Below, piece by piece: positions 35,794 to 45,078 of a stretch of 64,000 nucleotides of DNA (position 1 is its first letter; each line of letters begins with the position of its first letter). The notes beneath the pieces are model-generated. The model had not been told where the DNA came from, did not search any database, and worked only from the letters and a program-made list of their open reading frames with translations. Position numbers and translations under genes: made by a program. This DNA comes from Caballeronia sp. Lep1P3 (GTDB lineage Bacteria; Pseudomonadota; Gammaproteobacteria; Burkholderiales; Burkholderiaceae). The stretch is taken from contig NZ_CP084268.1 of NCBI RefSeq assembly GCF_022879595.1, positions 62,001-126,000 on the forward strand. The letters are read 5' to 3'.

Positions 35794-36918
35794 TCACGCG
35801 ACGTGCGCACCGCGCCATATCCGGCACTGCTGCCGCACGACTTCGTGCAGCGAATGATGCGCGCTGTAGACGCGGCGCAGCCACGTTGCATCGCTCGAAC
35901 CGTCGGTGACGATGCGCCTGACCTCATCGAGGCCTTCCTCCGCGCCGAGCGCACGCGCATGAGACGCGATGACGTCGAGCGTGGCAAGAATCGCGTCCCG
36001 TACCGGCCCGCGATGCCCCGTTTCCGGATTCACACACGCTCCATCCAGCCCGAAGCGACAGGCCATGAACCGGTTGGTTCGATATACCTCGTAGTCGCGC
36101 TCGCTCAACCGGGCGGGCCGCTCGATCAGCAAATACCGCGATAGCGCCTGAATATAGGCGGCGATCGCGGCGGCCCATTCGACGCGCAGCGGCGTATCCA
36201 TCACGCGCACCTCGATCGTCCCGTAACCCGGACTCGGACGAATGTCCCAGTAGAAATCCTTCAGGGTTTTGACGAGACCCGTGCGCGTCATGCGCTCAAA
36301 ATACTCTCCGAACTCGGCCCACCGCGTGACGAACGGCGCTTGCCCGGATAACGGAAACGGCGCCACAGAGTTGAGTCGGGCGCACTGAAACTGCGTGTCG
36401 CTGCCCTGCACGAACGGAGAAGAAGCCGCCAGCGCGATGAAGTGCGGGACATAGCGCGAAAGCGAATGCAACAGCACGAGCGCCGAGTCCGGATCAGGGC
36501 AGCCCACGTGCACGTGCTGGCCGAAGATCGTGAACTGCTGATACAACGCGCCGTAAAGCCCCATCAAATATTCCGATCGTTCTCTTCCGTCAGAACGCTG
36601 GTCGTACCAGTTCTGGAAGAAGTTGGTGCCTCCGCCGCAGACGCCCACGTTCAGGAAATCCGCCGCGCGGACAAGCGTGTCCCGAAGTCCCTGCAACTCC
36701 CTTCGCACCTGATCGAAGCTAGTGCACACGCCGGTCGACAGCTCGATCATGCCTTCCGTCGTCTCCGGATTGATCGCGCCCACGAAGCGCTCGGCGCGCA
36801 CTCGGTTGAGCAACTCTGTCGTCGCTTTCGTGAGGTTGTAATCGTGCGTGTTCACGAGCTGGACTTCGAGTTCGACGCCGATCGTGAACGGCTCCGAGGA
36901 CGCGAATGGCTGCAGCAT
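35794..36918 (-). CDS. ybdK: Carboxylate-amine ligase, YbdK family (glutamate-cysteine ligase type 2-like)
   Basis: A 374-residue protein of the YbdK/GCS2 family, which joins an amino acid to a glutamate-like carboxylate using ATP; E. coli YbdK has only weak gamma-glutamylcysteine ligase activity. Visible motifs are [13 protein letters not shown] at the start, the Glu-rich [34 protein letters not shown] and the ATP-site [19 protein letters not shown]. The ATG at 36918 has AGAGGG upstream. It stands alone. Such proteins are common in Burkholderiales and their physiological substrates are mostly unknown. Confidence 0.9.
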   Translation of the reverse strand: MLQPFASSEPFTIGVELEVQLVNTHDYNLTKATTELLNRVRAERFVGAINPETTEGMIELSTGVCTSFDQVRRELQGLRDTLVRAADFLNVGVCGGGTNFFQNWYDQRSDGRERSEYLMGLYGALYQQFTIFGQHVHVGCPDPDSALVLLHSLSRYVPHFIALAASSPFVQGSDTQFQCARLNSVAPFPLSGQAPFVTRWAEFGEYFERMTRTGLVKTLKDFYWDIRPSPGYGTIEVRVMDTPLRVEWAAAIAAYIQALSRYLLIERPARLSERDYEVYRTNRFMACRFGLDGACVNPETGHRGPVRDAILATLDVIASHARALGAEEGLDEVRRIVTDGSSDATWLRRVYSAHHSLHEVVRQQCRIWRGAHVA

Positions 36919-37154
36919 GAGATGCCCTCTTGCACGAGCGGTGAGGGAGACGGTCCATTGATTCTAGGCGTCGCCTTTCGTTTTCGTAAGACCGACGTTG
37001 CGAACGCACGTCTATTCATCTGATCGAAGAATTCGCGCCCGGACACCGCCGCGCCCGCCACACGCGCAGGGCTGTACGATGATCCGGCCCTCCACATCCG
37101 CGAACGCACCGTGATGCTTCAGCGCCTCGCTCCGCTCAACGCCTTGCGCCTCTG

Positions 37155-37879
37155 TGAGAGTTCGTCCTCGGCCCGCTCGTTTCGACGCTTCCGGTAGGCG
37201 CGTATTTCCATTCTTCGCAAACCTACGCCTATTTCTCATGGCTCACGATGCGGTCGTCGTTTGATCTGCCGGGTGTTTTCGAAGCATTGCCATTCCCGCG
37301 CGCAGTCAACGGTTCGTTGTGGAGCGTGCCGCTCGAAGTCCACTGGTATCTCATCCTTCTGGCGATGGCAGTCGTGGGACTGATGCGTTATCGGTGGCTG
37401 GTTGCAGCGGCAGCGCTCGGTTCATCCATCTACCATTTCGGCGTCTATCACGTAGAGACAAACAAGCCGCAAAAGATCAACGAATCCGGACTCATTTTGC
37501 GCACCGGCGTTTGCCTCTATCTTTTGCGCACTCTTTGAATGGACCGGCGATTCGCCGTTGGCGTCGTCGTCTCGATTGCTGCGGCGGCTCTTGCGCTGGC
37601 GGGTCATCAATTGCTCGCCGCGTGGGTTGCCTGGCCGTTTCTCGTCATTGCGTTCAGAACGGCATCGACGCTTGTCGTGCGCAGTGTTGGGCGCTTCGGC
37701 GACTCCCTACGGCGCGTATGTCTTCGCTTTCCCACGTGCAGCAAACGCTCGTTTTGGCGACCTCGGCGAAGTGATTCGTGTGGCACTGCCTGCCGGTTGC
37801 CGCAGCCGTTAAGTCGACGCTCGCTTATCTTTCATGGCACTGGGTCGAGAAGCCCGCGCTGCGCCTCAAGGCTCGCTAG
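37155..37879 (+). pseudogene. Shattered acyltransferase-3 (OafA/YrhL-like) gene
   Basis: Pieces of one membrane acyltransferase are found in order but broken. The first reads VLGPLVSTLPVGAYFHSS, TYAYFSWLTM and LPGVFEALPFP, then RAVNGSLWSVPLEVHWYL, in one frame, ending at an in-frame TGA at 37536-37538. The same frame resumes with the helix AWVAWPFLVIAFRTAS and SVGRFGD. The next blocks, PYGAYVFAFP and HVQQTLVL, are each in other frames, and the last, TLAYLSWHWVEKPALRLKAR, is followed by a stop at 37879. So one nonsense and at least three frameshift changes are present, and the N-terminal catalytic His region is missing. Intact members acylate sugars of surface polysaccharides. Confidence 0.85.
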
Positions 37880-38320
37880 CTGGTCGAGAAGCCGCGAATC
37901 GCGTTGATGACGGCTTTAGCGCCGCTAACATGGCTGCTTGGCACGTCGCGAACGCGCCGGCCGGCGACGCAGCCGTTACGACGAGACCGTTAGCGCACGC
38001 TATGCGATGTTCGGCATGAGAGAAGCATTGAACTGTCCGGTGCTGGCGACGTTATCGCGGGAAAGAGCGGCTCGCTTTGTCGCAATAAACTGGCAATTCG
38101 AATGAAGCTAAGAAGACTCAAAGGAAAGCAGGCAGCAGGACGGCATGCCCTTCTTATGCCTTTGCTTGACGCCTCGATCAATGCAAGCACCCGCCCAGGT
38201 CAAAGACCGCTGGGCGGGCGCTCGATTGCATGGCATCGCTTCGCAATTGCGCCGCACGATGAAACCCGGCCGCACGCGAGGAGCGAAGCCCGCGTGCATT
38301 GGCCAGGAGTGGCTCATCGT
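37880..38320. other. Intergenic region
   Basis: No gene is recognised between the acyltransferase relic and the end of the tyrosinase gene. A GC-rich inverted repeat at 38268-38304 is listed separately. Confidence 0.5.
38268..38304 (-). terminator. Possible terminator hairpin after the tyrosinase gene
   Basis: On the minus strand GGCC-AAT-GCACGCG pairs with CGCGTGC-GGCC around a 12-base loop, about 20 to 55 bases past the tyrosinase stop. The run after the stem is GGGTTTC, not a clean T-tract, so termination strength is uncertain. Confidence 0.35.
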
Positions 38321-39823
38321 TCAGTAAGCGCCGCCTGTTTGCGGCGCTGACGGCGAAATAATGAACGGCGCTTCGGTGGTCAACTCGACGCGCAATTCGC
38401 CGACCGTCATCACGTCGCCTTTGGGCGCAGCGCCGCCGTCCACGCGAACTAGCGAAATCGCATATTCGCGCCCGTTTCCGGCGCCGGTTTTCAGCATCGC
38501 GGCCGTAGCGGGAAAGTCGATCATCATCATCCCGTGATGCGCGGCTGCGGCGACTTCGAACGGCCCGAGCGTACCGATGAAATGCTTTGCACGCACCTCG
38601 TCGATATCGACGCCGTCCGGCAAGTTGAGATAGATGTTATAGAAGTAACCGCCCGCCGCGCCCGCGCTCGTGAGCGAAATATCGTCGAGCACGATCTTGA
38701 TGGACTTGTACTGACTGCTCTTGCCATTGCCTTTTGAAGCCGCGTTCGGCAGGTTTCTTGCCGCTGCGTCGTAGATGTCGGCGGTCGCGGAGAGCATGTC
38801 TTGCAGCGGCTTCACCGAACTCGCTTCGGCCACCACGCGCGCGCTCACCGAGTGCTCTCGCAGCACGACGGCCTTTACGCCGCCAATGGACCGTCGGCCG
38901 TTTGCAATCGACCGCGCCGGCGACGCAGCGAAAGAGGCAACGGGCGGACGCGTCTTGATCGGCGGGATCTGCGCCTGTACGCGAATGATGCGGCCTCGCT
39001 GCGCCTGAGGCGGCAACGCGACGGGCCGCGCCGTGTTCGCATAGTCGTAACCGAGCCGCGAACGGTTCGAATACGTCTGTTCCTTGTTGATGGTGAGGCC
39101 CGGGGCATACGTAAAGGTGCCGGCCCAGTACGACGAAGTCGGCGCGGGCATTGTCCGCCCGTCCGGAAGCGCCCAGGCATGCCAGAGCCGGTCGACGTTC
39201 GCGTGATGCAGATAGAAGATCGGATCGCGCGGCGACTGCATGGTCGCCATTGAATTCCCGATGATGTCGTGCACCGGATTATGCGGCGCATTTTCGAACG
39301 CTTCTTCGAACGAGTTGGCCGTTCCCCGCTGGAAATTCACGACAGACGACGAGAACGGCGAAAGATCGAGTGCGCCGTAGACGTTCGTATTGACGCGCGG
39401 ACAGTAGAGCGGATTGCCGGTGGCCTTGTCCGTGAACTCGCTCGGAATATGGGGGTTCGTGTACCAGTCCCAGTAGGGAAGCGTCAGCGAGGGATCACCC
39501 GAGACGCGCCGCATCTGCTGTTCGAGGTAGTAGAGATAACCGCGATGCCACGCGAGAAAATAAGGCGTCCGGTGCGGGCAGTAGTTCGCGTGGACATTGG
39601 TCCAGTACTGCCATGAATTCGGGTCGGCAGCATTCGTGTTCGCCATCATTGAGCGAACGGCGTTGAGGAACGACGCATACTGCGGGGTCAGCTTGTACTG
39701 CTGCCACTCGATCCGAACCGAAGATGCCGTCGCGGCCTTGGCCATATACGGAAACGCAGCCCAGGAAAGGGTCGATGCAGCGCCCCCGAGGAAGGCGCGT
39801 CGAGAAATAGTTTGGCGGCTCAT
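38321..39823 (-). CDS. Tyrosinase (type-3 copper polyphenol oxidase), Tat-exported
   Basis: A 500-residue tyrosinase, which hydroxylates monophenols and oxidises diphenols to quinones. The N-terminus SRRAFLGGAASTLSWAAF is a twin-arginine signal. The CuA site is NVHANYCPHRTPYFLAWHRGY, with CPH placing a Cys two residues before the second His, where a Cys-His thioether occurs in fungal and plant enzymes. YWDWY follows. CuB is HNPVHDIIG and DPIFYLHHANVDRLW. Residues beyond about 290 form an extra domain with YFYNIYLNLPDGVDIDEV and LGPFEVAAAAHHG, like the C-terminal shielding domain of plant-type polyphenol oxidases. No caddie protein or separate copper chaperone gene is next to it. No clear ribosome site. 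Confidence 0.93.
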   Translation of the reverse strand: MSRQTISRRAFLGGAASTLSWAAFPYMAKAATASSVRIEWQQYKLTPQYASFLNAVRSMMANTNAADPNSWQYWTNVHANYCPHRTPYFLAWHRGYLYYLEQQMRRVSGDPSLTLPYWDWYTNPHIPSEFTDKATGNPLYCPRVNTNVYGALDLSPFSSSVVNFQRGTANSFEEAFENAPHNPVHDIIGNSMATMQSPRDPIFYLHHANVDRLWHAWALPDGRTMPAPTSSYWAGTFTYAPGLTINKEQTYSNRSRLGYDYANTARPVALPPQAQRGRIIRVQAQIPPIKTRPPVASFAASPARSIANGRRSIGGVKAVVLREHSVSARVVAEASSVKPLQDMLSATADIYDAAARNLPNAASKGNGKSSQYKSIKIVLDDISLTSAGAAGGYFYNIYLNLPDGVDIDEVRAKHFIGTLGPFEVAAAAHHGMMMIDFPATAAMLKTGAGNGREYAISLVRVDGGAAPKGDVMTVGELRVELTTEAPFIISPSAPQTGGAY

Positions 39824-40308
39824 GTGTCGTGTGCTATGTACAACTAAGAAAGAAAGCGATAACCGAGCGCAAGTCAGAGCTTGACCGCTTCAGGTCTCGC
39901 GAGTAATCAGGGCGGATGCACTCATCGGCGATCGCAGCTGTTTGACGTTTGCGCTCGCGTCCAGCATCGCACGAGAAACGGACCCGTCTTTCAAGATGGA
40001 TCGTGTCCGTTGGGTGATGGAAAGAATATAAGCCGCGTTTCGTATGCTCATTTGTGCGTTGCCGCACGTAAGTGCAAACTTGCCACGGTTGCATTTTTGG
40101 TTGGCGCGTGCGTGGTTCGTGCCCGTGCCACCATGAATCAGTGCACGTAAGAGGTGAAGGCCTGAATGTCGCGTTGGACTGATGAGCAAGCTCGTGCAAG
40201 ACTCAGTTCAACTTACGTAATGATCTGGAAAGGAGGCCTTGCATTCGTTATGATGCTGCGCTCATGGTTCAAAAGCTGCTTTGAAAGGGCATATCACACT
40301 GGAGAGTG
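39824..40308. other. Intergenic region between divergent genes
   Basis: Divergent promoter region for the tyrosinase and the TupA-like gene. It is more AT-rich than the genes around it. No gene, RNA or strong operator-like palindrome is recognised. Confidence 0.5.
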
Positions 40309-41205
40309 ATGATGGCAATCGGCAAGACTCTTGTTAAGCGGGCATTGGACTACCTGCCGGACAGCGCGTACCTGCTGATCGCGCACCGGCGGAAGGTGGG
40401 CAGGTTTCCGAATCTGAGGCGTCCGACCACGTTCAACGAGAAAATTCTGCAGCGTTGTCTCCACCCGGACGCCCGTTTTGTAGAACTTACTGACAAGATT
40501 GCCGTGCGCGACTACGTGCGCCGCACAATCGGTGAGGAGTTCCTGATACCGCTCATCGCAAGTCCGCCTACGTTCACACGCGAAGTGTTCGACGCCTTGC
40601 CCTCCGCGTTCGTGATGAAGGCGAATCACGGCAGCGGTTTCGTCGAGGTAGTCCGCGACAAGTCGAGGTCATCGTTCGAGGAGCTTCAGCGGCTCGCGCA
40701 GCGCTGGCTTGCAACCGATTTCTACCGCGTTGCGCGCGAACGCCATTACCGCACCATCAAACCGCGCATTTTCTTCGAGGAGTTGCTCGTCGAGCCGAGT
40801 GGAATCATCCCTGCGGATATCAAGCTCCACTGCTTTTTCGGTCGAGGACGAGCGAAGCCTACCGTGTACATTGCGGTGATCTCCGACCGCTTCGGAGAGC
40901 ATCCGCGCGGCGACATGTACGACGCGAACTGGAACCGCCTCGACGTCGACATCGGTCACTACGCGCGCAGCCCGCAACCGGCACCACGCCCAGAAAGTCT
41001 CGAGAGAATGCTTTCGGTGGCCACGTCGCTTGCCAGGGACTTCGAATACGTGCGCGTCGATCTGTATACGATCGGCGAGCGGATTTATTTCGGCGAATTG
41101 ACTTTCACGCCGGGGGCAGGCGTCTTCCCGATGACTCCTGACAGCATGGATTACGAGTGGGGGCGTCTGATGAATCAGCCTCTTCTGCACGGCGACAGGC
41201 GCTAA
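40309..41205 (+). CDS. TupA-like ATP-grasp protein (polysaccharide biosynthesis)
   Basis: A protein of 297-298 residues of the TupA-like ATP-grasp group, annotated in many EPS and teichuronopeptide loci as a glycosyltransferase-like or amino-acid ligase. The start has the family pattern RRKVGRFPNLRRPTTFNEKI and DKIAVRDYV. The ATP-grasp core is FVMKANHGSGFVEVVRDK, then RIFFEELLVEPSGIIPADIKLHCF, and the end has YVRVDLYTIGERIYFGELTFTPGAGVF with the metal-binding Glu. ATG at 40309 and 40312 are both possible after GGAGAG. It may add an amino acid to a sugar carboxylate of the exopolysaccharide. It opens the locus that runs to 50648. Confidence 0.82.
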   Translation: MMAIGKTLVKRALDYLPDSAYLLIAHRRKVGRFPNLRRPTTFNEKILQRCLHPDARFVELTDKIAVRDYVRRTIGEEFLIPLIASPPTFTREVFDALPSAFVMKANHGSGFVEVVRDKSRSSFEELQRLAQRWLATDFYRVARERHYRTIKPRIFFEELLVEPSGIIPADIKLHCFFGRGRAKPTVYIAVISDRFGEHPRGDMYDANWNRLDVDIGHYARSPQPAPRPESLERMLSVATSLARDFEYVRVDLYTIGERIYFGELTFTPGAGVFPMTPDSMDYEWGRLMNQPLLHGDRR

Positions 41206-41311
41206 GAATTCGACGGGGGCGCCGTGCATCATCCTTCGCGTGCGTAGCCGGATTGTTCTCTCAGAACTCCGAGGATAGGTCCCCTAGATTGAAGATTCCT
41301 TACCTGCCGAC

Positions 41312-42376
41312 CTAGTGGTCGACACGCCGTTCGCGCTGGTGATGATCGAGCCGGCGCCTTAAGATCATCTTCGCGACGCCCTTCACTTGATGTAACGATC
41401 GATCGACTCGAACGGCGAAGTCGAACGCCTCCAATTCGACGACCTCTCGATCTGAGCGCGGAGCGAGACTGCGCACCGCAGCCTGATAATCCCCGGCCAT
41501 TGCTCGCAAGATATCGGACGCGCGCCTGAACGATGCGCGGTCGACCCTCGCGCATACATGACGAGCGCGCCAGAATATCTTTCCGAAAACAGTTAGCCAG
41601 AATTTGTCCGATGCACTACCGTCACAGCGCGCAAGTGCTTCGAGGCCGATGTCGCGCAGATCGACCATATCGCTTACAGCGGAACGCTGGGTAATGCTGC
41701 CAAAGCGGCGACGGTACCCGTAAAGAGACTTCCCTACGCGATAGACGTTTTGCGCCGCAAGGTGGATCGCGGGCACGATCGCCATGTCTTCGTAATGCCG
41801 GCCTACGGGAAACTGCCTGTCCCTAAAGAGATCGATTCGAAACACACGCGCCCAGACGAACGTATGGAATCGATTGGCGAAGCGTAGATGTGCGTCGGGG
41901 TCTAACGTACATTCGCCACCCTCTGAGGCGCTCACCAGTTCAATCTCTTCGAGCTTGCGGCTGTCGTCATCGATAATCTCGACGTTGTACTCCACCATAT
42001 CCCAGCGAGCGTCTGCGAGTAGCGGCACGACTTCGCGCGCGAAGCTCTCGCGATAGATGTCATCGCCATCGAGAAAGCCGACATACGGCGTTCGGACCGC
42101 ATCGATACCGGCATTCCGCGCTGCGCTAACGCCTTGATTGCTCTGGCGGATGATCTGGACGTGGCGTCCGCCATCACGTTCGACGATCGCCTGTACAGCG
42201 GCGAACGTGGAATCGGTAGAGCCGTCGTCTACGACTATGATTCTTAGCGCATCGATATAGGGTTGGGTGAGCACGGATTCGAGCGCTTCCTCGATATAGC
42301 CATCGACGTTGTACGCGGTAACAACGATGGAAAGCAATGGTTTCGTGTAATCAACCGGCGGTTGCTCGAAGGCCAT
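41312..42376 (-). CDS. Family 2 glycosyltransferase
   Basis: A 354-residue GT-A glycosyltransferase. The nucleotide site SIVVTAYNVDGYIEEALESV is at about residues 15-34, followed by IIVVDDGSTDST, GVSAARNAGIDAV and the metal-binding FLDGDDIY. The C-terminal half has no membrane segment, so it is cytosolic or peripheral. Its ATG has GGAG six bases upstream. It converges on the TupA-like gene and lies downstream of the polymerase-kinase fusion on the same strand, with 241 bases between. It would add one sugar of the repeat unit. Confidence 0.9.
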   Translation of the reverse strand: MAFEQPPVDYTKPLLSIVVTAYNVDGYIEEALESVLTQPYIDALRIIVVDDGSTDSTFAAVQAIVERDGGRHVQIIRQSNQGVSAARNAGIDAVRTPYVGFLDGDDIYRESFAREVVPLLADARWDMVEYNVEIIDDDSRKLEEIELVSASEGGECTLDPDAHLRFANRFHTFVWARVFRIDLFRDRQFPVGRHYEDMAIVPAIHLAAQNVYRVGKSLYGYRRRFGSITQRSAVSDMVDLRDIGLEALARCDGSASDKFWLTVFGKIFWRARHVCARVDRASFRRASDILRAMAGDYQAAVRSLAPRSDREVVELEAFDFAVRVDRSLHQVKGVAKMILRRRLDHHQRERRVDH

Positions 42377-42617
42377 TTGTCACTCCAAGGTATGTCGAGG
42401 CGACCGACGCAGCGTCAGTGACCTGAACGATTGACCCCGTACTTTGACTTGGTATTTAGATAGTGATGTGGCAAGCAGTCCACTGCGAGAGCAATCCCTG
42501 TGCGCCAAGTCAGCTTGTCCTCATGCTTCGAAGTGCGTTCTCTCGGAACGCGAGTTCGCGAGCAGGGCGGTCCACGATGTCCGCTGAGCAGCGCGCGCCG
42601 AGCCGATAGACGAGAAC

Positions 42618-44399
42618 CTACGCCACGCTCCATTCGCGAACGCTGGCTTGTGTTCCTTGCTGACGCGGTCGCGGGATCGGATCGAATATCACGCCAGCGA
42701 CTGATACGCCGATCCTGTCGAGCCACTTCACTGCCTCGTCGAGTTCATCCTGGCTACCAAGGTCGCGTTCTGCCACCAGTACCGTGGACCCGCCAAGCGG
42801 CGCGACTTGAGAGGCATCGTCGACCGAGCGCATCGCCGGTGTATCGATGATGATCAGGTCATAGTTCGATGCCACTTTCCGCAGCATTCGGGTCAGCCGC
42901 CCATTTCCAAGCAGATCGGTCGGACTGGCTATCGTTCCTCCTGCGCAGATGACGTCGACGCCACATGTATCGACCGTGCGGATAACGCGCTCCACGTCGA
43001 TTCGCCCGTCCAGCACTTGCGCAAGTCCGCAACGGCCAGAGATCCCGAACAGATGCGCAATTCGGCCGCGGTGCAAGTCGCCATCGATGAGCAGAACGCG
43101 TCTGCCAGCCGCGGCATTAACGGCGGCCAGATTGACGGCGACATACGTCTTTCCCGAGCGCGGCGACGGACCTGCCACCACGAGCACTTTGCGCTTCCAG
43201 GGCGCGCATGCGAGGCTGAGGCGTTTCGTCCGTCGAGAATCGGGGACGTCGCAAGGCGTCAGCGTGAAGTGGCTTTGCACGAGCCATGAGCGCTTTGCGC
43301 GATAAGCCGCGAATTTCGGCCAGTAAAGGACGAAGTAGGCGATCGCCACGAACGAGGTGACCGTAGTGATGCTGACCGTCGATGTGATCAACAGCAGCAG
43401 CAGCATGACGAACCCGTCGCTCGCCGTGAATGCGATGACGCCAAACAGCAGCAGCGCACTGAAGAGTCCCATCTCCGCGATGGTTGCAGGCAGTCCGGCG
43501 AATGGAACGCCGGAGGAAATCTCATATTCGACTAGACGGAAGTTCGGCATGTACATGTAGCGCGAGCGAACATCATCCGAAGTGACGCCACCCAGCAGGT
43601 CCTCCAGGTTCGCGTCGAGCATGAAAGGATACCCGCCGAGACGGTGCGAGAAAGTCGTTGAGCCATAGAACGTGTGACTTCCCAAATAGACACCGACCAG
43701 GCCCACTACGCCGAAGAAAGCGATGAAGACGAATAGGGGATGGATCGGGCGCAGCCTGTTACGAAGCGGGAAGAGGGCGAGGAAGATGAAAAGAATAAAT
43801 GACGACTTCGAGAAGCAGAGGAACAGCCCAATGCAATACATCGCAATGATCTTTTTATTGATCTTCTGAGTAAGCAGGTGAGTGATCAGCGATGCGACAA
43901 GCAAGGACGAGAAGAAGCCCGCCTCTCTGGAGAATCCGGAGGCGCGTGCAAAGTAGAAAAGTTCATAGAAATTGGAGTACGTCCGCGTTGCATATTCCCC
44001 CCAGATCATCTTCGACAAGGCTGTCGGCCCGAGCTGTTCTGCCAGCCCTCTGTCGACGTAGTAAGCCGCGAATTGCACGATCGCGAACGCCACGTTGATC
44101 ATCATCCAGTGGTGCAGATAGCAGATGCGGCGGCCAACCGTGTACATCAGGTATCCAATGCAGATTGCGATGGATACGACTCGCGCTGCGACACTTGGCG
44201 AACCAATGAGGCTGACCGCCACGGCGACGAGCAGAGGGCCGCTCCAACTGCGCGCGGTAGCAGACAGGAAGCGCAGATATTTCGGGTCGAAGAAGGGAAT
44301 GAACAGATAGAAGTAGATTGTGAATCCGTTGACGCGCGGATTCAGTATCACGCAGGTGAAGAACATGTAGAAGATCACAGAAACCAGTTTCGGATACAT
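42618..44399 (-). CDS. Fusion of Wzy/O-antigen-polymerase-like membrane protein with a BY-kinase-type ATPase
   Basis: A 593-residue protein from the ATG at 44399 (GAGGA five bases upstream). Residues 1-370 hold about ten or more membrane segments with polymerase or ligase-like landmarks ARASGFSREAGFF, FSKSSFILFIF and FSHRLGGYPF. After a basic linker (YRAKRSWLVQ) comes a complete CpsD/CapB-like ATPase domain at about 404-575: Walker A GPSPRSGKT (Lys417), Walker A' VLLIDGD (Asp439, Asp441) and Walker B LIIIDTPA (Asp519). The frame is continuous through the junction. The tail has no tyrosine cluster, so it may bind ATP without autophosphorylating. It probably polymerises the EPS and is tied to chain-length control. 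The fold names are from motifs. Confidence 0.82.
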   Translation of the reverse strand: MYPKLVSVIFYMFFTCVILNPRVNGFTIYFYLFIPFFDPKYLRFLSATARSWSGPLLVAVAVSLIGSPSVAARVVSIAICIGYLMYTVGRRICYLHHWMMINVAFAIVQFAAYYVDRGLAEQLGPTALSKMIWGEYATRTYSNFYELFYFARASGFSREAGFFSSLLVASLITHLLTQKINKKIIAMYCIGLFLCFSKSSFILFIFLALFPLRNRLRPIHPLFVFIAFFGVVGLVGVYLGSHTFYGSTTFSHRLGGYPFMLDANLEDLLGGVTSDDVRSRYMYMPNFRLVEYEISSGVPFAGLPATIAEMGLFSALLLFGVIAFTASDGFVMLLLLLITSTVSITTVTSFVAIAYFVLYWPKFAAYRAKRSWLVQSHFTLTPCDVPDSRRTKRLSLACAPWKRKVLVVAGPSPRSGKTYVAVNLAAVNAAAGRRVLLIDGDLHRGRIAHLFGISGRCGLAQVLDGRIDVERVIRTVDTCGVDVICAGGTIASPTDLLGNGRLTRMLRKVASNYDLIIIDTPAMRSVDDASQVAPLGGSTVLVAERDLGSQDELDEAVKWLDRIGVSVAGVIFDPIPRPRQQGTQASVREWSVA

Positions 44400-44508
44400 G
44401 AATTCCTCTGTGTCAGCACCTGCGACGCCTCCTTTCCTGGATGCGTCGGCGACTCCCCTCAACAACGCAAGCACAAATTTGCAGAGCAGGGGCGGGGTCA
44501 TACAGCGC

Positions 44509-44533
44509 GCGGATGGGCACTTTGCCCATCCGC
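44509..44533 (-). promoter_or_regulatory. Perfect 11-bp hairpin in the leader of the polymerase-kinase gene
   Basis: GCGGATGGGCA pairs exactly with TGCCCATCCGC around a three-base loop, 110 bases before the ATG at 44399. No T-run follows on either strand, so it is not a typical terminator. It could be an RNA leader structure or a protein-binding site. Confidence 0.5.
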
Positions 44534-44680
44534 ATCTACTGAAGGGATGCAGCGATGTGAGCGCTGCAGTACGCGTCCTCGAAAAATATGAGGAATACGA
44601 AACGCGCGGGACACTCACGACGCTCGGTACGTGACCGAAATAGTACTGCGTTGTGACGCTTAAGCCAGCGCAGCGCAAGC

Positions 44681-44692
44681 CACTGCGCAGTG
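44681..44692. promoter_or_regulatory. 12-bp perfect palindrome, possible operator
   Basis: CACTGCGCAGTG is a perfect dyad in the divergent region between the polymerase-kinase and glycosidase genes. It could bind a dimeric regulator; no matching regulator is in the locus. Confidence 0.35.
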
Positions 44693-45078
44693 CCCAACTT
44701 GGAAAAGCGCACTGACATCCACGTCATCCGCGCTTCACATCCGTCCAGATCGGTAAGAAATCCGCTACCAGGTCATGCCCCTTCCGATGCATCGACGTGC
44801 GCGAGCGAACGAACTTTTTACTGCTTTCTCCTGGCTTCCGCTCTGTTGGAAGCCGATCCTTACTCAATTACGCCGTCCCTAATTTCTCTGTTGCGCGGCT
44901 GCGGTGTGCAGTGCGAAGAAACGTCTCATTTCTAATCGCGGTTGTGATCTTGTATTCTGCTTACGATATGAATTTAGCGGATATTTACCTTTTTCATAGT
45001 ATGTTACATTTTGAAACGTCTTGAGGGAAATGTGGAATTTATACTCCGTCGCTCTTATTCCACGCACACCTTTTTACC

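Larger units (their letters stand above)
44400..45078. other. Divergent intergenic region of the polysaccharide locus
   Basis: About 680 bases with no gene, AT-rich toward 44940-45060. It serves as leader for both the polymerase-kinase gene and the secreted glycosidase gene. It holds a perfect hairpin at 44509-44533 and a 12-base palindrome at 44681-44692. Confidence 0.6.

Noticed and set aside
39834..40199. Minus-strand 121-codon frame between tyrosinase and the TupA-like gene
   Set aside because: No family features, and it overlaps the divergent promoter region.
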